From positions 806,001 through 870,000 of the forward strand of contig JACONQ010000008.1 in the NCBI GenBank assembly GCA_014281115.1: a stretch of DNA of 64,000 nucleotides, written 5' to 3'. Position 1 is the first letter of the stretch. Every line of letters begins with the position of its first letter. Position numbers and translations under genes: made by a program. Below the pieces are notes generated by a model. That model did no database searches. It saw only the letters and a program-made list of their open reading frames with translations, and was not told where the DNA came from. Shown here one piece after another: positions 11,463-23,208 of this stretch. The DNA comes from Laburnicola sp. R22_1 (Eukaryota; Ascomycota; Dothideomycetes; Pleosporales; Didymosphaeriaceae).

Positions 11463-14400
11463 GTTGAACAAGCTTTTCAGGTGTGTTCGGGAAGTGGTAT
11501 TCGATTGAATGGTACAGAAATTATTTGGTGTGAGTTGTGGTTGTGTTTTGTTATCGAAGTATTGTGCTCTGAGGATGTTGATGTAGTAGATTCTAAGCAC
11601 CTGGATATGGCTCTTTATGTGCAGGAAGCCCCGACCATCCGATGCAAGGAAAGTCAAGGTTAGTAACGTGCGTTGGGCGTCCCTGACGTAGAGCTGACCT
11701 CGCTACGCAGATACAAAGAGCTGCTCATTCTATTATGGGGCGATTCACGGAATAGTCAGCACTGGCAATCCCGGACACGCTGCCGGATAGTGAGGCTGGC
11801 AACATATCGTATGCGTCCCATTCGCTGGGTCTCCTGTCCATGTCAGCGTGCAGTGATGGACCAACGGGTACTCTAACAGCAGAATGCCTTGCGAGCGGGA
11901 CCAGAAACACATACGCAGCCATGCGTTGGTGCTTTGCCACGGTGCCCCCGGGCGATTCAAGTTTGCCGTTATCTGCTGTCTCGGCGGCTACTACCATTGC
12001 CGCTGTCTCGCTGTCACACAGGCTGGATATCTTTACCGTGAATCGCGTACCAAGGACCCACATGTATCTACGACATGTCCTCGCGAACATTGCCGCGTGT
12101 ACGCGCGCGCAAACAACTGTGCCGATAACTTCGCCCCTTCCGGATCATCCAGCAGTTTCTACCATTTTCCAGGGTTTGTTCGTAACCAGTTGCTGGCAGG
12201 GATGTTAGTGGAAATGCGAAGAGCAATTGCCCTCCGGATCACGATCACCTCGCATCAGCCCTACGAAATCTTACCGCATGAAGCCCTGGCTAGATTAGTA
12301 CTACCACGTTGATGATCCATCACCCCGCAGCATCTGCTCCACGCCAAACTCTGCGCCACCATTGCTGTTCACGAAGCGCTCATGCATGTGGTCAGCTTGA
12401 CCGGGTACGCTAGCAGCGGCCGCGGAACTTTGGGGTTAGACACTAAGCCTATCCCTACGGCGTTTGGGTCTATGGAGCGCAGCGGTGAATCACCTGTGCA
12501 CGATCCCACGTGGAGCCAAATCAAAGCCCTCGATAAGCCGGTACGTCATCACGTTCTGGAATCTGTGGGGCAACGAAACAGTCATGCTGCACATCTTTCT
12601 CAGCGCTGCCATTCCGTCATCTGCGTTTCCGTTTAACAGAGGGCTCGTTGCAGGCATGGCTGAATGAGGTGTGTCCACGTCAACGGATAGGGTCCTCGAT
12701 GGCGAGATTGACATGCGCGGAGCTTACTGGTCTGCTGCTTCGAATTCACTTAGACGTTTGCCTAACGCCATACTTGCATGTTTCTCTGACGAGGCCGTCC
12801 GTCAGTCATAGGAAGCATACATCGCGTTTAGCAGTATGCGCCCCCTTTAGCGTCGTGCGTTTTTTAGCGTCAAGCGCTGCGCACAATGGAGGAGCAGGGG
12901 TTGTCGCCACTCACTCGGCAGACGATCTATAAACGTCGCAAACACGCTGTTGGAGCCATTCGGTACGGAATAGGCGCTTTACGCGGCGCTTCCAAGGTAA
13001 GGCGCTGACGCAAATACGGCGTCCAGGTTGTCTTAACAAAGTAGTTATGGCGCGGGACGGTACGCTCGGCATTCCGGAAGGACGGATAAATCTGACTGTC
13101 CGTCCCTCGTCTGCGGGTGGCCTAGTCTGGCTATATGTCATGCCAGCATAGGCATAGGCAGAGGCATTCCATGTCAGAACCTTCGATAGCAGTGTTTGTA
13201 GCGGATGCTCGAGACTTTCGTGCATCATCACGTGGTTTTCTGCTCATGCATTAATTGCTCGGTTATTGCAGTAGCTTGCAGGGACTTGGACTGCGGGTCG
13301 ACTATCATAGACACCGCGACTCAGCTTAGAGTGATGTGAACACGGGCTGGCTGTGATGCACCTTACCGGGGCGGATAAACAGCAATGTCGCATGTTTATT
13401 ATTCTCTGCGTTTCGGTCCTGCCTACTATGTTGGGTATTACCGTTTCTTCTGACGGGTTTTGGTGACAGCTTTATGACAGGGGGACGGTGGTTTAGGGGG
13501 AACGAGTCGCTTACAGCACCAGTAGGTAGTACAGTACAGCACGGTCTTACACATGCTTTGCAGATGGCGTTAGCGATCCGAAGATCAATCCTCTATCCCA
13601 AGGCGGTTCCATCCCGTAGCTTTGCCCCTCAGGCGCGCCAGACAAGAAACTCTGACCTGGGTGTGTTCCAGTTTTTCCGTTTGGAAACCTCAGCCTCGTC
13701 ATGATGTTTTATTTTTGGGGGTGGGTACTGCAAACGTTATCTTTTTCTGGCAGATGAGGAGTTCTTTTAGGCATCCTGCACAAAGCATTGTTCAACTCCG
13801 AGTCCTACCTAAGCGACATTTCCGAATGCATCGGTCTGTTTGAAGGATCTCTATCGTAGAGAGACCTTTTCCCGTTCGATCCGTTTGGTATGATAGTGCA
13901 CGTTGCACATACGTGTGGCTGGCTGAAGGATTCTGCAGCACTATCTTCCGATTCCAGTGAGCGCTCTGCGGCACGTATCAATTGATAGATTTCCGTTTCC
14001 AGTTTGGTGTACGTGGACGTGCGGCTTAGAGCCTGGTCTTGCACTGAGTGAACTGTAAGCGTGCCGTGCGCAGACTCGGAAGGATCTTCTTACCCAGCAT
14101 ATAGCATATGCGACCGGGATGCTAAGTTCATCAACTGACTCGCATCTGACAATGCCTTTTGGGTCGAATTCGGCTTTCACTCGTTCGCGGCGAGTAGGGG
14201 CGCATGTCATGCGTTGCCGGGCATGCACGATGCAACGTAGGAGCTCTCTATCGCCTTTGCGTATCTTACGTAACTCCGACCGCCGTCCATGGGGCTCACC
14301 GCCTATATTATCAGTAATTATAGACCGTAGAAGTTTGCAAGGTGGTAGTGTTTGAGGAGAATTAATTTTGCCTCATTTACCGGTCGAGGGGACAATGACC

Positions 14401-15140
14401 CGCCCCATGCGCGCAGTAATCGGTGAGAAGCAAAATCAAACGCAGCTTGGCCATTCGCTGCCACGGCTGCGTCCCTCAACGTCTAGGTGCAATAGACTTC
14501 CCGTCCGGCAGACGACATGGGTGGCATCGAGCTACCTACTCGACAATGGCTTGGCTTCGACGTGGAAGTCCGCAACGAAGAAGAAGTCGAGGTTGGATTT
14601 CGTCCTCTAGGCTAACGAAAAGGCGCCAGGCTTTGCTCGTTGTCTTACATCGACTCCGCGGCGGATTCCCGTTTAGGTTGGTACCTATTGTCCGTGCCGC
14701 ACGGTGGCCCATGCGAAATAACCGCCAACGGCCCTGAGCGGCGCGGGACGGACGTACTCCCGCGCAGCGCTACAGGAACTGGGGTAGTAGGCAGGAGGTA
14801 GGTTCACTGCCCCCCGCGCGATCGATCAGGTCTCAGGAGCGACTCACTGCCACTTGTTGCTCAGCGCTGAGTCAAGGGTTGCCCTACTCGTCATCCCTGC
14901 TTGGACATCCATGGTGGTATAACAAGGCGTACCATGTCGTACAAGCCAGTGCCACCGCCTACACTGAGCACGGCTGCACGAAATCGACTAAGATACGCGA
15001 AGATACGGGCTCTTATCATCCGTCGTATGTTGGCGACAATCCAGGCTTGTCAGACAGACCTAAGCCCTACGGCGCAGAAGGCCCCGCAAGATACGCCCCG
15101 GGGCTTCCTTGGACAGTGACCGCCACGATATAGATTGCGT

Positions 15141-15164
15141 TGAGGTGAGGTGAGGTGAGGTGAG
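15141..15164. repeat. (TGAGG)n microsatellite
   Basis: Nearly five perfect units of TGAGG in tandem within gene-poor DNA. Confidence 0.9.
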
Positions 15165-16367
15165 AGGCGTACGTGTTCGAATGGACGTGGGCTTCCTTTC
15201 GCCGAGGTGGATGCCGTCTCTGGTCACCAGACGGCTTCGAACCCAGATGCAGCTGGTCGTATTTCCCCGCCTTCAGCTATTATTGCACATGCCGTGAAAC
15301 CTCGTACAGCACATGTCGTGCAACGCATGTATCTCTAGACCCACCGCTCAGCTCTGCGGCCTTTTTCGAGCACGCAGCGCGTTCCAAGAAGAACTAATGC
15401 CGGTCGATATGTAGGCGTGCTTGTGACTATGCGAACGCCAGGTCTCCTTGGGACGCGTGGGCGTGCGTGCTGCAGGTGGTTTTGTTATCGCCGAAGTCAT
15501 TCGAGCGATCAACAAGGGGTCCCGGTTAGGAAACGAGATGCGAAGAGTCGAGAGGTGGCAAGTCCCGTTCTACCATCTGCCGCTCCCGGTGGCATCCGTG
15601 GTTGCTGGTTATGGGGAACCACAGAGTACTGTGTATCCGCTGAAAACCAAGGTGCGACATGCTGCTGTGGACTCATAATCTGCAAAAGGTTAAGCCGACT
15701 ATAAACGGATATGAGTGAAGGAACGAATGCTGCTGTGGAAGATCCTCATGTCAAGTCTGAGCTCGCCTAGGGTGGCCCTTCTTGGCTAGGATTGCTAATC
15801 CAAGAGGTTACTGAGGAATTGCAACCTTCATCCGGTTGCCACTGAAATGCCCCTAGCTCGACCACGATACCATCTCCTGTCGAGCCTCCACATTCTGGTC
15901 TGCAAAGACCAGAGCCCGAGAATGGATGTGACGTGATTTGATGGATCCAAGCTCCAATAGCGACACCCGGATGCGTATTCGAAGATACACACCAGACCCA
16001 AGTGCGCAGGACTTTGCAGAAAGCCATACCACATCATCGGTGTGTCTGAGACAACCTAATGTATACCGGTAGTTCCCGAAAGCTTGTCCCTGTAGCTAAA
16101 AAGGACCGCATAGTGTTGATAGCAAGACGCATCCTTGATTTGTTTTAGAAGATCGTTCAGGTACTTTTACCTAGGCCTGGGAACTGCAATTTGCATAGTC
16201 GATGACTAGGCTGGGTACCACTTCTTGAAGAAAGTAGAGCGTAAGAGTGTTGGATTGATCGGATCAGCAGATCCTACTATATAGCGCTATTATGTAATAG
16301 CTAGTAAACAATCAGTCGCTTTGTGGATCTCCTGTTCTCATTGGATTAACGACTTTGGCATACTTTC

Positions 16368-16601
16368 ATGGACGAGACGGAGAGATCAAGCGAGTCTTTC
16401 ACGTTGGGTAGTTTTGATTACGTGGAAGAATCTGGGAAGGAGCTAGGGGAATCGAGCGGTCCATGCGAAGAAGTCCGTGCGCACCTGTTCGTCCAACCTC
16501 GGAACTCTCCTCTCCTCGATTTGGGTCCATCTCCAATTCGTCTAAAGATAATGTTGAAAGATATCCTGCGGATCAAAGCACCTCCAAAACATCCGAGATG
16601 A
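16368..16601 (+). CDS. possible small acidic protein or fragment
   Basis: A 77-codon ORF starting MDETERSSESFTLGSFDYVE. The Ser/Glu-rich beginning looks like real protein. The second half changes character, and an overlapping frame (16463-16723) also looks protein-like (ending PLNKKTPRSPTSETG), so a frameshift or missed intron is possible. No family recognised. It sits just upstream of the SDR remnant. Confidence 0.25.
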   Translation: MDETERSSESFTLGSFDYVEESGKELGESSGPCEEVRAHLFVQPRNSPLLDLGPSPIRLKIMLKDILRIKAPPKHPR

Positions 16602-16732
16602 AGATGCTGCGCGTAGCACGAAGAAATTCGGAAATACCCCCGCGTTCTGCAGCCATCGCCATATCCCTATGGCTACCACTCAACAAGAAAACACCAAGGT
16701 CGCCTACCTCTGAAACAGGATAGTAGTCGAAC

Positions 16733-17152
16733 ATGCAGATGCCTCCCTCAGGACTCGCGATACTCATCGGCGCAGGACCGAACACGGTACCTAAGAGCCC
16801 CGAGGACGCTGTACTGTGCTAATTCACCTCGCAGGGTACAGGGATCGCCCGCATGCTCTCCCATCCATCGCATGGAAACCTCGCCGTTGCCCTCCTCGCG
16901 CGTCGTTCTGAATCCCTCAACGAAGTCGTGTCGACAGCCCGCCAGACCAGCCCCAATGCCGTCTTGGAGACGTTTCCTACCGATACCTCCAAAGCCTCGC
17001 TCGAGAAGACATTCAAGGACATAAAGGGCCACCAGAGCTTCAAAAAGATGAGTGCAGACGCAGTAGGCGAGACTTATCTATGGCTCCACAACCAAAAGCC
17101 GTGCTTGTGGACGCACGAGTTGGATATGCGGTCAGCATGCGAGAAGTTTTGA
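16733..17152 (+). pseudogene. short-chain dehydrogenase (SDR) with large internal deletion
   Basis: Exons 16733-16786 and 16835-17152 are joined by a 48-nt intron (GTACCT...CTAATTCACCTCGCAG), giving 123 codons. The N-terminal part has the Rossmann start LAILIGAGPNTGTGIARML and the following LARRSESLNEVV segment, typical of NAD(P)-binding SDRs. After FKDIKGHQSFK the sequence jumps to a tail, KKMSADAVGETYLWLHNQK...WTHELDMR, which is the usual C-terminal end of this fungal SDR group. The central portion, including the Ser/Tyr-x3-Lys active site, is missing. SDRs are normally about 230-280 aa, so this is about half length and should be inactive. The frame is open across the junction, which suggests a clean in-frame loss. 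Alternatively it is a short protein kept for another role. Confidence 0.7.
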
Positions 17153-17440
17153 CCATAATTACTTTAACGTGGCTTGCCGGCATCTAGTACTAGCATGACA
17201 ATGACGTTTACGATCTACATGGCCGAGATTCAAATTACCGCGGGCAATGGCTCTTTGCGGGCGCAGCGATACAGGGTTTGGTGTTGTGCAACATTGAATA
17301 CCACCTATATGTCCAAGGACTGCCCCACTTGCAATAAGCGTCGAAGTCCTACGCGACCTTGAGATCGCGGACATCTTTCGCCGGGACATCCTTGAAGGGG
17401 TCTTCGTTGTCGAACGAGTGCTTCGCCCTTTCCTTCCGCG

Positions 17441-18552
17441 TCAGATGTCGTACTTTCGTGATGATCCAATCTTGGGGGAGCCATAGCTCCCCTCGTACCT
17501 CTTAAACTTTGCGTTCCAACCCCAAGGATCCTTTTCCGGCCTGGCTTTGGTAGCCCCTCTTTCGTCACTTTTTAACTTTTGCAGAAGATGGCCAGTACCA
17601 CAAACACCTTTCTCCTCAACAAGCTTGCCTCGCAGGAAGTAGTCAACAGCCTGAGAGCGCCAAGAAACAGCTTCATCCCTGATGCCGTATTCATCCACAT
17701 CCTGCGTCCAGTTCAGATACGAGGTGATCATTAGAGGAAGGTCCAGATACTTGGAGTCGGGCTTGAGCTCTCCAGCACCTTCAATAGTAGCAAGCGCCGT
17801 GACCAAGGCGCATCCCACTAGTTCCACTGACTCCGAGGCTCTGGATCCATCATCGTGTTCTGTATGACATGTTAGCTTTGCGCTAGAATGACCATCCACA
17901 GGACACGCGATGCCTATGCGGTATATTCTTATACACTGGACTTGCATATCACAATAAGAACTTGTAAAACTTACGGATGAAGGAGCCGCCATCGCATTCG
18001 TTCAGCCAATGAGGGATTGAACTGATGATGGCCCACGCCTCGTCGACTTGCTTTTTGGTAAGACAAGCATTGAAGTCGGCCATCTGCTCAATATTAGCCT
18101 TTAGCCATCGAGGCTGGCAGGGGACCATCTACGCATAAAATTGTCCACGCACTCCTGAAGCCCGTATGCATACCAATCGTTGTAGATGTGCATGCTAAAG
18201 TTGTCTGGATAGCAGAAGATCGCTCTTGCCTGATACTCCTTGAATTTGGTCCAAGCGGACGCCATCATAACCCATTTCCAGTCCTTATCCTCGACCGCAG
18301 GCTGGAATAGCTTTCCGCTGGATTGCTGAGAGGTTGATGTATGTTAAGCGAATGCAGCATAATGTGGTAAGAGATAGGACGACTCACCACTGTTGCGGAG
18401 TCCTTCTTGTACTTCTGGCGCATGGCCCACTCTTTTTCTTCTTCGTCTTCTTCTTCCTCGCCTTCCACGTTCTCGGCGGCGGAGGGATGACGCAATTCTG
18501 CTTCATAGTCGAAGTATGGACGCGGAATACAGACGTATTCGTGCGGAGGCAT
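17441..18552 (-). CDS. orphan-family protein, minus-strand paralogue of 19165-20502 (partly decayed)
   Basis: Exons 18388-18552, about 18149-18325, 17975-18083 and 17441-17859 (289 aa). The second intron requires a poor donor (GTGGAC). It starts MPPHEYVCIPRPYFDYEAEL and continues with an acidic stretch, a middle part with YPDNFSMHIYNDW, and a tail with ARPEKDPWGWNAKFKR. All of these are matched by the plus-strand gene at 19165-20502, including intron positions. Signs of decay: an upstream exon homologous to the partner's N-terminus (about 18660-18805) has no in-frame ATG. The C-terminus stops at RKYDI, while a shifted frame just beyond (17350-17440) still encodes the partner's tail (LTRKERAKHSFDNEDPFKDV). 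No known domain, membrane segment or signal peptide. Function unknown. Confidence 0.5.
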
Positions 18553-19164
18553 TTTCGTAACCTACCCCTTCATGAGCGGGAGGGAAAAGATTGTAAGGAT
18601 GAAGAGTACGCCATAAGATTGCTTTTGATATACCAACTCTTGGGGCCACATACATCACGTTTGTTCTCATCCGTCTTGGTCGGTTGAGAGCTTGAGTCGT
18701 CTTCGCGTGTCGACGCACTGGCTTCGGCGTCTTCGCCTGTCTTGTGTTTCTTTCGAGGAATATGATTTTGATGAAAAGATGATGGAGATGCTTTGGGAGG
18801 GAAAATGACACCAAGCGGGTGTGAGTGGTCAGTGAAACCCGACTACCCGTGGGGTACCCGACTACCCGACCTCTTAACAACATCATTTTGAGCTTGTATC
18901 TCCCATATGAAGCAGCAAATTATTTCTAATGATGTACTGTATAGAGAGATGCAACATCATATTTGATGCTTACTTGTTGACTTTGAAAGCGCTGAAGAAT
19001 GCTCCAGTCACGTGCTACACGTGTGAGACGCGTTTCGCTGTTGACGCTTTGACGGAAATGATGTCATGATACTACTACATAACATCATACCCACCCACCT
19101 TGGGACAGCCTCCTTTCCATCGTACCTACCTACCTACACGACACACACCAAAGCTGGTTTGAAC
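18553..19164. other. divergent region between head-to-head paralogues
   Basis: Contains the homologue of the partner's first exon on the minus strand (about 18660-18805; ASASTREDDSS against SSASTRDDSE in the partner). A 12-bp motif, CCCGACTACCCG, occurs twice in direct orientation (18838-18849 and 18857-18868). Short CTAC runs occur near 19124-19136. Any shared promoter would lie here. Confidence 0.5.
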
Positions 19165-20502
19165 ATGCCTCCGTCCAAACGTCAAAAAACCGGCACGAAC
19201 TCCAGCGCGAGCACTCGCGACGATAGTGAGAAGAGCCGCGCCCACTCATTATGTTCATCTGAGAGCGATGTGAGCGATGATAGCTCTCATGACGTAGGCT
19301 TTCCAATTCATTATTCTCATTGCTCTTCTAACAACTCTTCAAGTGGGTCAAAAAACCTGATGTGCCACCATATGGATACATTTGCATCCATCGCCCCTTG
19401 TTTGACTACGAGTCCGCGAACTTGTCGCCACAAACGCCTGTCGAGATCGGACGTTTTCCAAAAATCCTACAAGCCAGGCTTCTATAGCGAGAAAGAGAAG
19501 GGCATCTATTGCAAACCCGCCAGCGACTTTCCGGACCACTAGTGGGTCATCATGCTGGAGGTGTGGGACAAATACGACTTTCTGGAACCGAAGACGAAGT
19601 ATTGCGACCCAGACAATTTCAATATGCATATCTGGACAGATTGGAAAGGATATGGATTGCTGGAGCTCGTCACAAATGTGGTATGGGAAAATTCTAGTGA
19701 GCGATGATGCGTGGCATGCTAAATGACTTTAGATCGTAGATTTTGACAAAGTTTCAAGAAGCGTGGACCAACAAGGCTCGATGAGATGTGGGTTGCTCTA
19801 AGTGCGCTAGGCTACTGGCTGAATGCAGACGAAACTTGGATGATTATCAGTAAGTTTTCCGGGCTTGCCGCGTGGAAAGTATACTGAAATAATATTTCAG
19901 ATAATGGCAATCCAGACTTGACATGTGATCTCAGTGGAATGATGGGTCGTGCAATCCTCACCGTCTTGGATGCGTTCAAACGCGTGGGTGAGCTAAAGGC
20001 TGAGTCAAAGTACAAAGACATTGCTCTAGTGATCGGCTATTTCCTTCAATGGTCTCAAGACTTGCCAGAATGTGGTATCGAAGGGCAGTGCGTCGCATGG
20101 CGTCGAGAAGTGGTCCGAGTCTTCAAAGAGGCAGGTCTTGACCCAGAAATGGGCATTTCTCGCACAAAGGAGTTACTCAAAGCACTTGAAGAAGCGCCGA
20201 ACTATGACTCTCACTACATAAACGACTGCCGAGAGAGGGGAGTCGACTTGCCTAAGGATGCTTGGGATGCACTTGACAATGTTCAAGCAAGCGACAAGGA
20301 TCCTTGGGGATGGAGAGAACGCATGAAGAAGTTTGCAAAAACTTGGGGCGAGCATGGCAAGCTTGGAGGACAGCAATACGACATTACGAAGTTTACGAGG
20401 GCTGAAAGGGCGGCAGAGGCATTCGATGGGAAGGACCTGTTAGCGGATGTACCGGCTAGCGACTTGAAGAAGAACTTGGTCGATTTCGAGTACTGTTGGT
20501 AG
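19165..20502 (+). pseudogene. orphan-family protein, plus-strand paralogue (frameshifted, with stops)
   Basis: Homologous along its length to the minus-strand gene at 17441-18552. Recognisable exons: 19165-19293 (MPPSKRQKTGTNSSASTRDD), 19344 onward (VPPYGYICIHRPLFDYESAN), a segment to 19680 (YCDPDNFNMHIWTDWKGYG), 19733-19849, and 19901-20502 (ending VDFEYCW). Damage: the second exon runs into TAG at 19485-19487 unless the frame shifts. The shifted frame then meets TAG at 19540-19542, where the partner has Lys within DWKWV. The exon at 19733-19849 needs another frame change. The last ~195 codons (19918-20502) are intact and could be mistaken for a separate gene. No known domain. Function unknown. 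Confidence 0.6.
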
Positions 20503-20662
20503 TCGTCTAGATGACGCGTAGCTTAGTGGTGCGTCGAGTCATTGGAAATCATATGGGCCCTTTTCATGCGCCGGGAGCAGATTTTGAGAATAAAAAAAGT
20601 ATGTATTAATTTTCATCAGAAACCATTCCATGCAAAGTTGCTATTACGTCAGTTGTGAAAAG

Positions 20663-21772
20663 TCACTGAACCTTTCCTCTCGCATCCACCGGCCAGATCT
20701 CCTCAATGGTCCCCTTTCGATGCGCATAGTAAAAATCATGGAGGTTGATGGTCGGATCGATATGACTGGGAACCATCTCAACCCGATCACCAATCTTGAG
20801 TTCCAGTGAATCGTCTTCCCAACTCAATGACCCATGTTCATCTCCCAGTACACCATACGTATAACCTGTTGTCTTGCACTCTGCGAAGCCACTATCTGTC
20901 GTAAGCGACTTCAGCCCAGCGTCGATAGTGATGAGCTTAGGCCCTTGCTTGCTAATGATAGTCGCAAGGATGAAGAGACTGTGGGAGTAAAAACTGCCAA
21001 TAGCATTGCGGTAATCGGTGTCCATGAAGAGGAACGATCCCGGCTGCACTTCTGTGATACCCGGAACTGTAACACAGAACTCTGCGGTGCCGGTACCGCC
21101 AGTGGTTACAACTTCGATGTTATGTCCAGCTTTCCGAAGGGCGTCGGCTGTCTGCGTTAGAATAGCCATCGACTCCAAGCACAGCTGTTTCCTCTCCTCG
21201 AGACCGTGCACATGTTGCAGATGCCCCTCATACCCCTGTACACCGATTAACTTGAGGTGCTTGCAGTCTTCAACAAATTCTGCGAGCTTCAACGCTGACT
21301 CCCCTGGCTGCACTCCCGTTCGATGCAACCCTACATCCAGATCAATCAGTGTCATGATCGGCTCCGTTATACCACTCTTCTCCAACGCATCGTTGATTGC
21401 TCCAGCTCCGACCTCACTGTCCACTACAATCCGAATGCTCTTATATTTCCGAAACAATTCTACTAAGCGCTGCACCTTCACCGCGCCGACGATCTCGCAA
21501 GTGATGAGCAGATCCGTGAAGCCTTTCTCGCACATGACGTCGGCCTCACTGAGTTTAGCGACACATCCACCTTTTGCTCCAGCACCGACGAGCTTCTGGG
21601 CGAGGATGGCAGACTTCGTGGTTTTGGAGTGGGGCCGGATGGATACACCGGTGGGTAGCAGTTGTTTGAAGAGCTTTGCGATGTTTGCCTCCATGACGTC
21701 CAGATCCACGATCATAGAAGGCGTATCGAGGGCAGAGATGGGATCTCCAACTTTGGGAGTGTACACGCTCAT
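20663..21772 (-). CDS. D-threonine aldolase / D-serine dehydratase-like PLP enzyme
   Basis: Single exon, 369 aa. Alanine-racemase-type fold III PLP enzyme of the metal-activated D-threonine aldolase (DTA)/D-serine dehydratase group. The N-terminal barrel carries the PLP lysine K50 in RPHSKTTKS. Later barrel motifs include VDSEVGAGAIN, LIDLDVGLHRTGV and VTTGGTGT. The C-terminal beta domain has H337-x-D339 (PSHIDPTI). From family knowledge, DTAs use His and Asp for the metal, whereas D-serine dehydratases use His and Cys. HxD therefore favours DTA-like cleavage of D-3-hydroxyamino acids to glycine and an aldehyde. No targeting signal, so probably cytosolic. Length matches the family. It is convergent with the paralogue remnant ending at 20502. 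Confidence 0.9.
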   Translation of the reverse strand: MSVYTPKVGDPISALDTPSMIVDLDVMEANIAKLFKQLLPTGVSIRPHSKTTKSAILAQKLVGAGAKGGCVAKLSEADVMCEKGFTDLLITCEIVGAVKVQRLVELFRKYKSIRIVVDSEVGAGAINDALEKSGITEPIMTLIDLDVGLHRTGVQPGESALKLAEFVEDCKHLKLIGVQGYEGHLQHVHGLEERKQLCLESMAILTQTADALRKAGHNIEVVTTGGTGTAEFCVTVPGITEVQPGSFLFMDTDYRNAIGSFYSHSLFILATIISKQGPKLITIDAGLKSLTTDSGFAECKTTGYTYGVLGDEHGSLSWEDDSLELKIGDRVEMVPSHIDPTINLHDFYYAHRKGTIEEIWPVDARGKVQ

Positions 21773-23208
21773 CTTGATGCGTGTCGAGGGTGTAGTTCGT
21801 GCAGTATGTTGTCGGTGGCGGGCGCGGGGGAGAGAGACGATTCGCCTTCCTCTTAGATAGCTGCTCTGCTTGCTCTCGTTTATGGAGGGTTGGGGTTGTA
21901 TATCGAGCGAACGTGAGGGCTGATGTTACCTTGCGACGTGGGTGTGCTCAGTGTGGTAAGCCGAAAGGCGGCAGCCGCTCCGCCTTCCTGAATCGGACTA
22001 ACCGCTGAGCGGCCTAGTGTACCTACACTACGAACGTTCACTGTGTTGAATGAACAACTTGCTTAGTCTTGTGCGAAGTTCGAAAAGCTCCATTACAACA
22101 ACCTATTCAGTAGCAATACCTCTCGCAGGGTAAATTGGGATGGATCTCGTTCTGGTTAGCGTTCTGGAAGCGCAGGGTAGGACTTGATCATAGCGCACTA
22201 CCTATTCTTCGTCTCCGTCACTTCTCTTCCCTCTTCATCGTCCTTGACGCACTTGTATCCTCATATCCTTTTCAGTTTTGGCCTCTTCAAAACGCCTATT
22301 ATTCCTCGTCGAGATTATGGCACACATGTGCGCAGAGTGGGAACCGCATAAAACCACCTGTTTGACGATTGATGGGCCTAAAAATCAACATAATGAAGCA
22401 TCGAGTGACTCAGATATACAGACACAGAAAGATAATTGAGGTACACTTAAAAGCGAGAGATTTCACTCCTCGCCGCGCTATTACGGTTACTCTGGTAGAT
22501 CCCTAGTAGCATCTTGCACATGGAAGGCAAGAGTGGGAACTCGACGACCAAAAGTCGAACCAGAAGACAAGCCCATCTTCGATATTTGCGTATCATTGCT
22601 CCTCGCTATGCATGTCTACCTGTAAACATCAATTGGTTCTTCTGGTGTACCAGTCTTGCGATGCAAGGGTCACTCATAGAATGAGTCGCAGAATAACTGG
22701 CTCTACTCCGATGAATGGTAGGCATACAGCAGCAGTTGTCCGCGCGACCTCAAGCTGTTGGCAAGAGATGAGCTGTGCTCATCCTGGGAAGATTCGGCCA
22801 ACTGGCATGGCGACAGCCGATCTAGGTGAAGCAACTAAGTCACGCCTTCTTCTGTTACCATGTCAATCCTCGTCTTGGTCACCTACTAAAACCTTACCCT
22901 TGTAGGGCGAAACAAACAAATGCAAACTAATGAGAAACGTGGTGAACAAGAGTTTGATAGATCAACAGCGCAAGTGAAGGAAAGATTGCCAAGCAAACAT
23001 TATTCACCGCGAATCACGGAAGCTCGCACCAACGATTTAAGCCTTCGAAATTACGCTCCTCTCGAACTCGTTGCTGCCATCGCCACTTTCTGCGCGCACC
23101 ACTAACCAACCAGCAACTGACATCTACGCGGCATTCGTGATAGCAACACTCTAACCCTTCTCAACAGCAGGCGCGTTTCCATCGTAAACTGAACTAACAT
23201 CCCTAGAT
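21773..23208. other. intergenic, divergent spacer
   Basis: Between the divergent genes at 20663-21772 (-) and 23209 (+). Only short unconvincing ORFs. No repeat or RNA gene seen. Confidence 0.5.

Larger units (their letters stand above)
11463..16732. other. 5.3-kb region without a recognisable gene
   Basis: Many short overlapping ORFs on both strands (60-140 codons), none with domain features, signal peptides or plausible exon chains. A (TGAGG)n microsatellite lies at 15141-15164 and a dispersed repeat-like segment at about 15673-15733. I see no terminal repeats or transposase-like ORF. The end of the region (16368-16601) holds a small acidic ORF listed separately. Confidence 0.5.

Noticed and set aside
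19918..20502. A separate intact 194-codon gene
   Set aside because: It is the 3' exon of the broken paralogue: it aligns with the last exon of the minus-strand copy and is preceded by a normal acceptor.
21018..21860. 280-codon plus-strand ORF
   Set aside because: It is the antisense shadow of the D-threonine aldolase-like gene, which has full family motifs.
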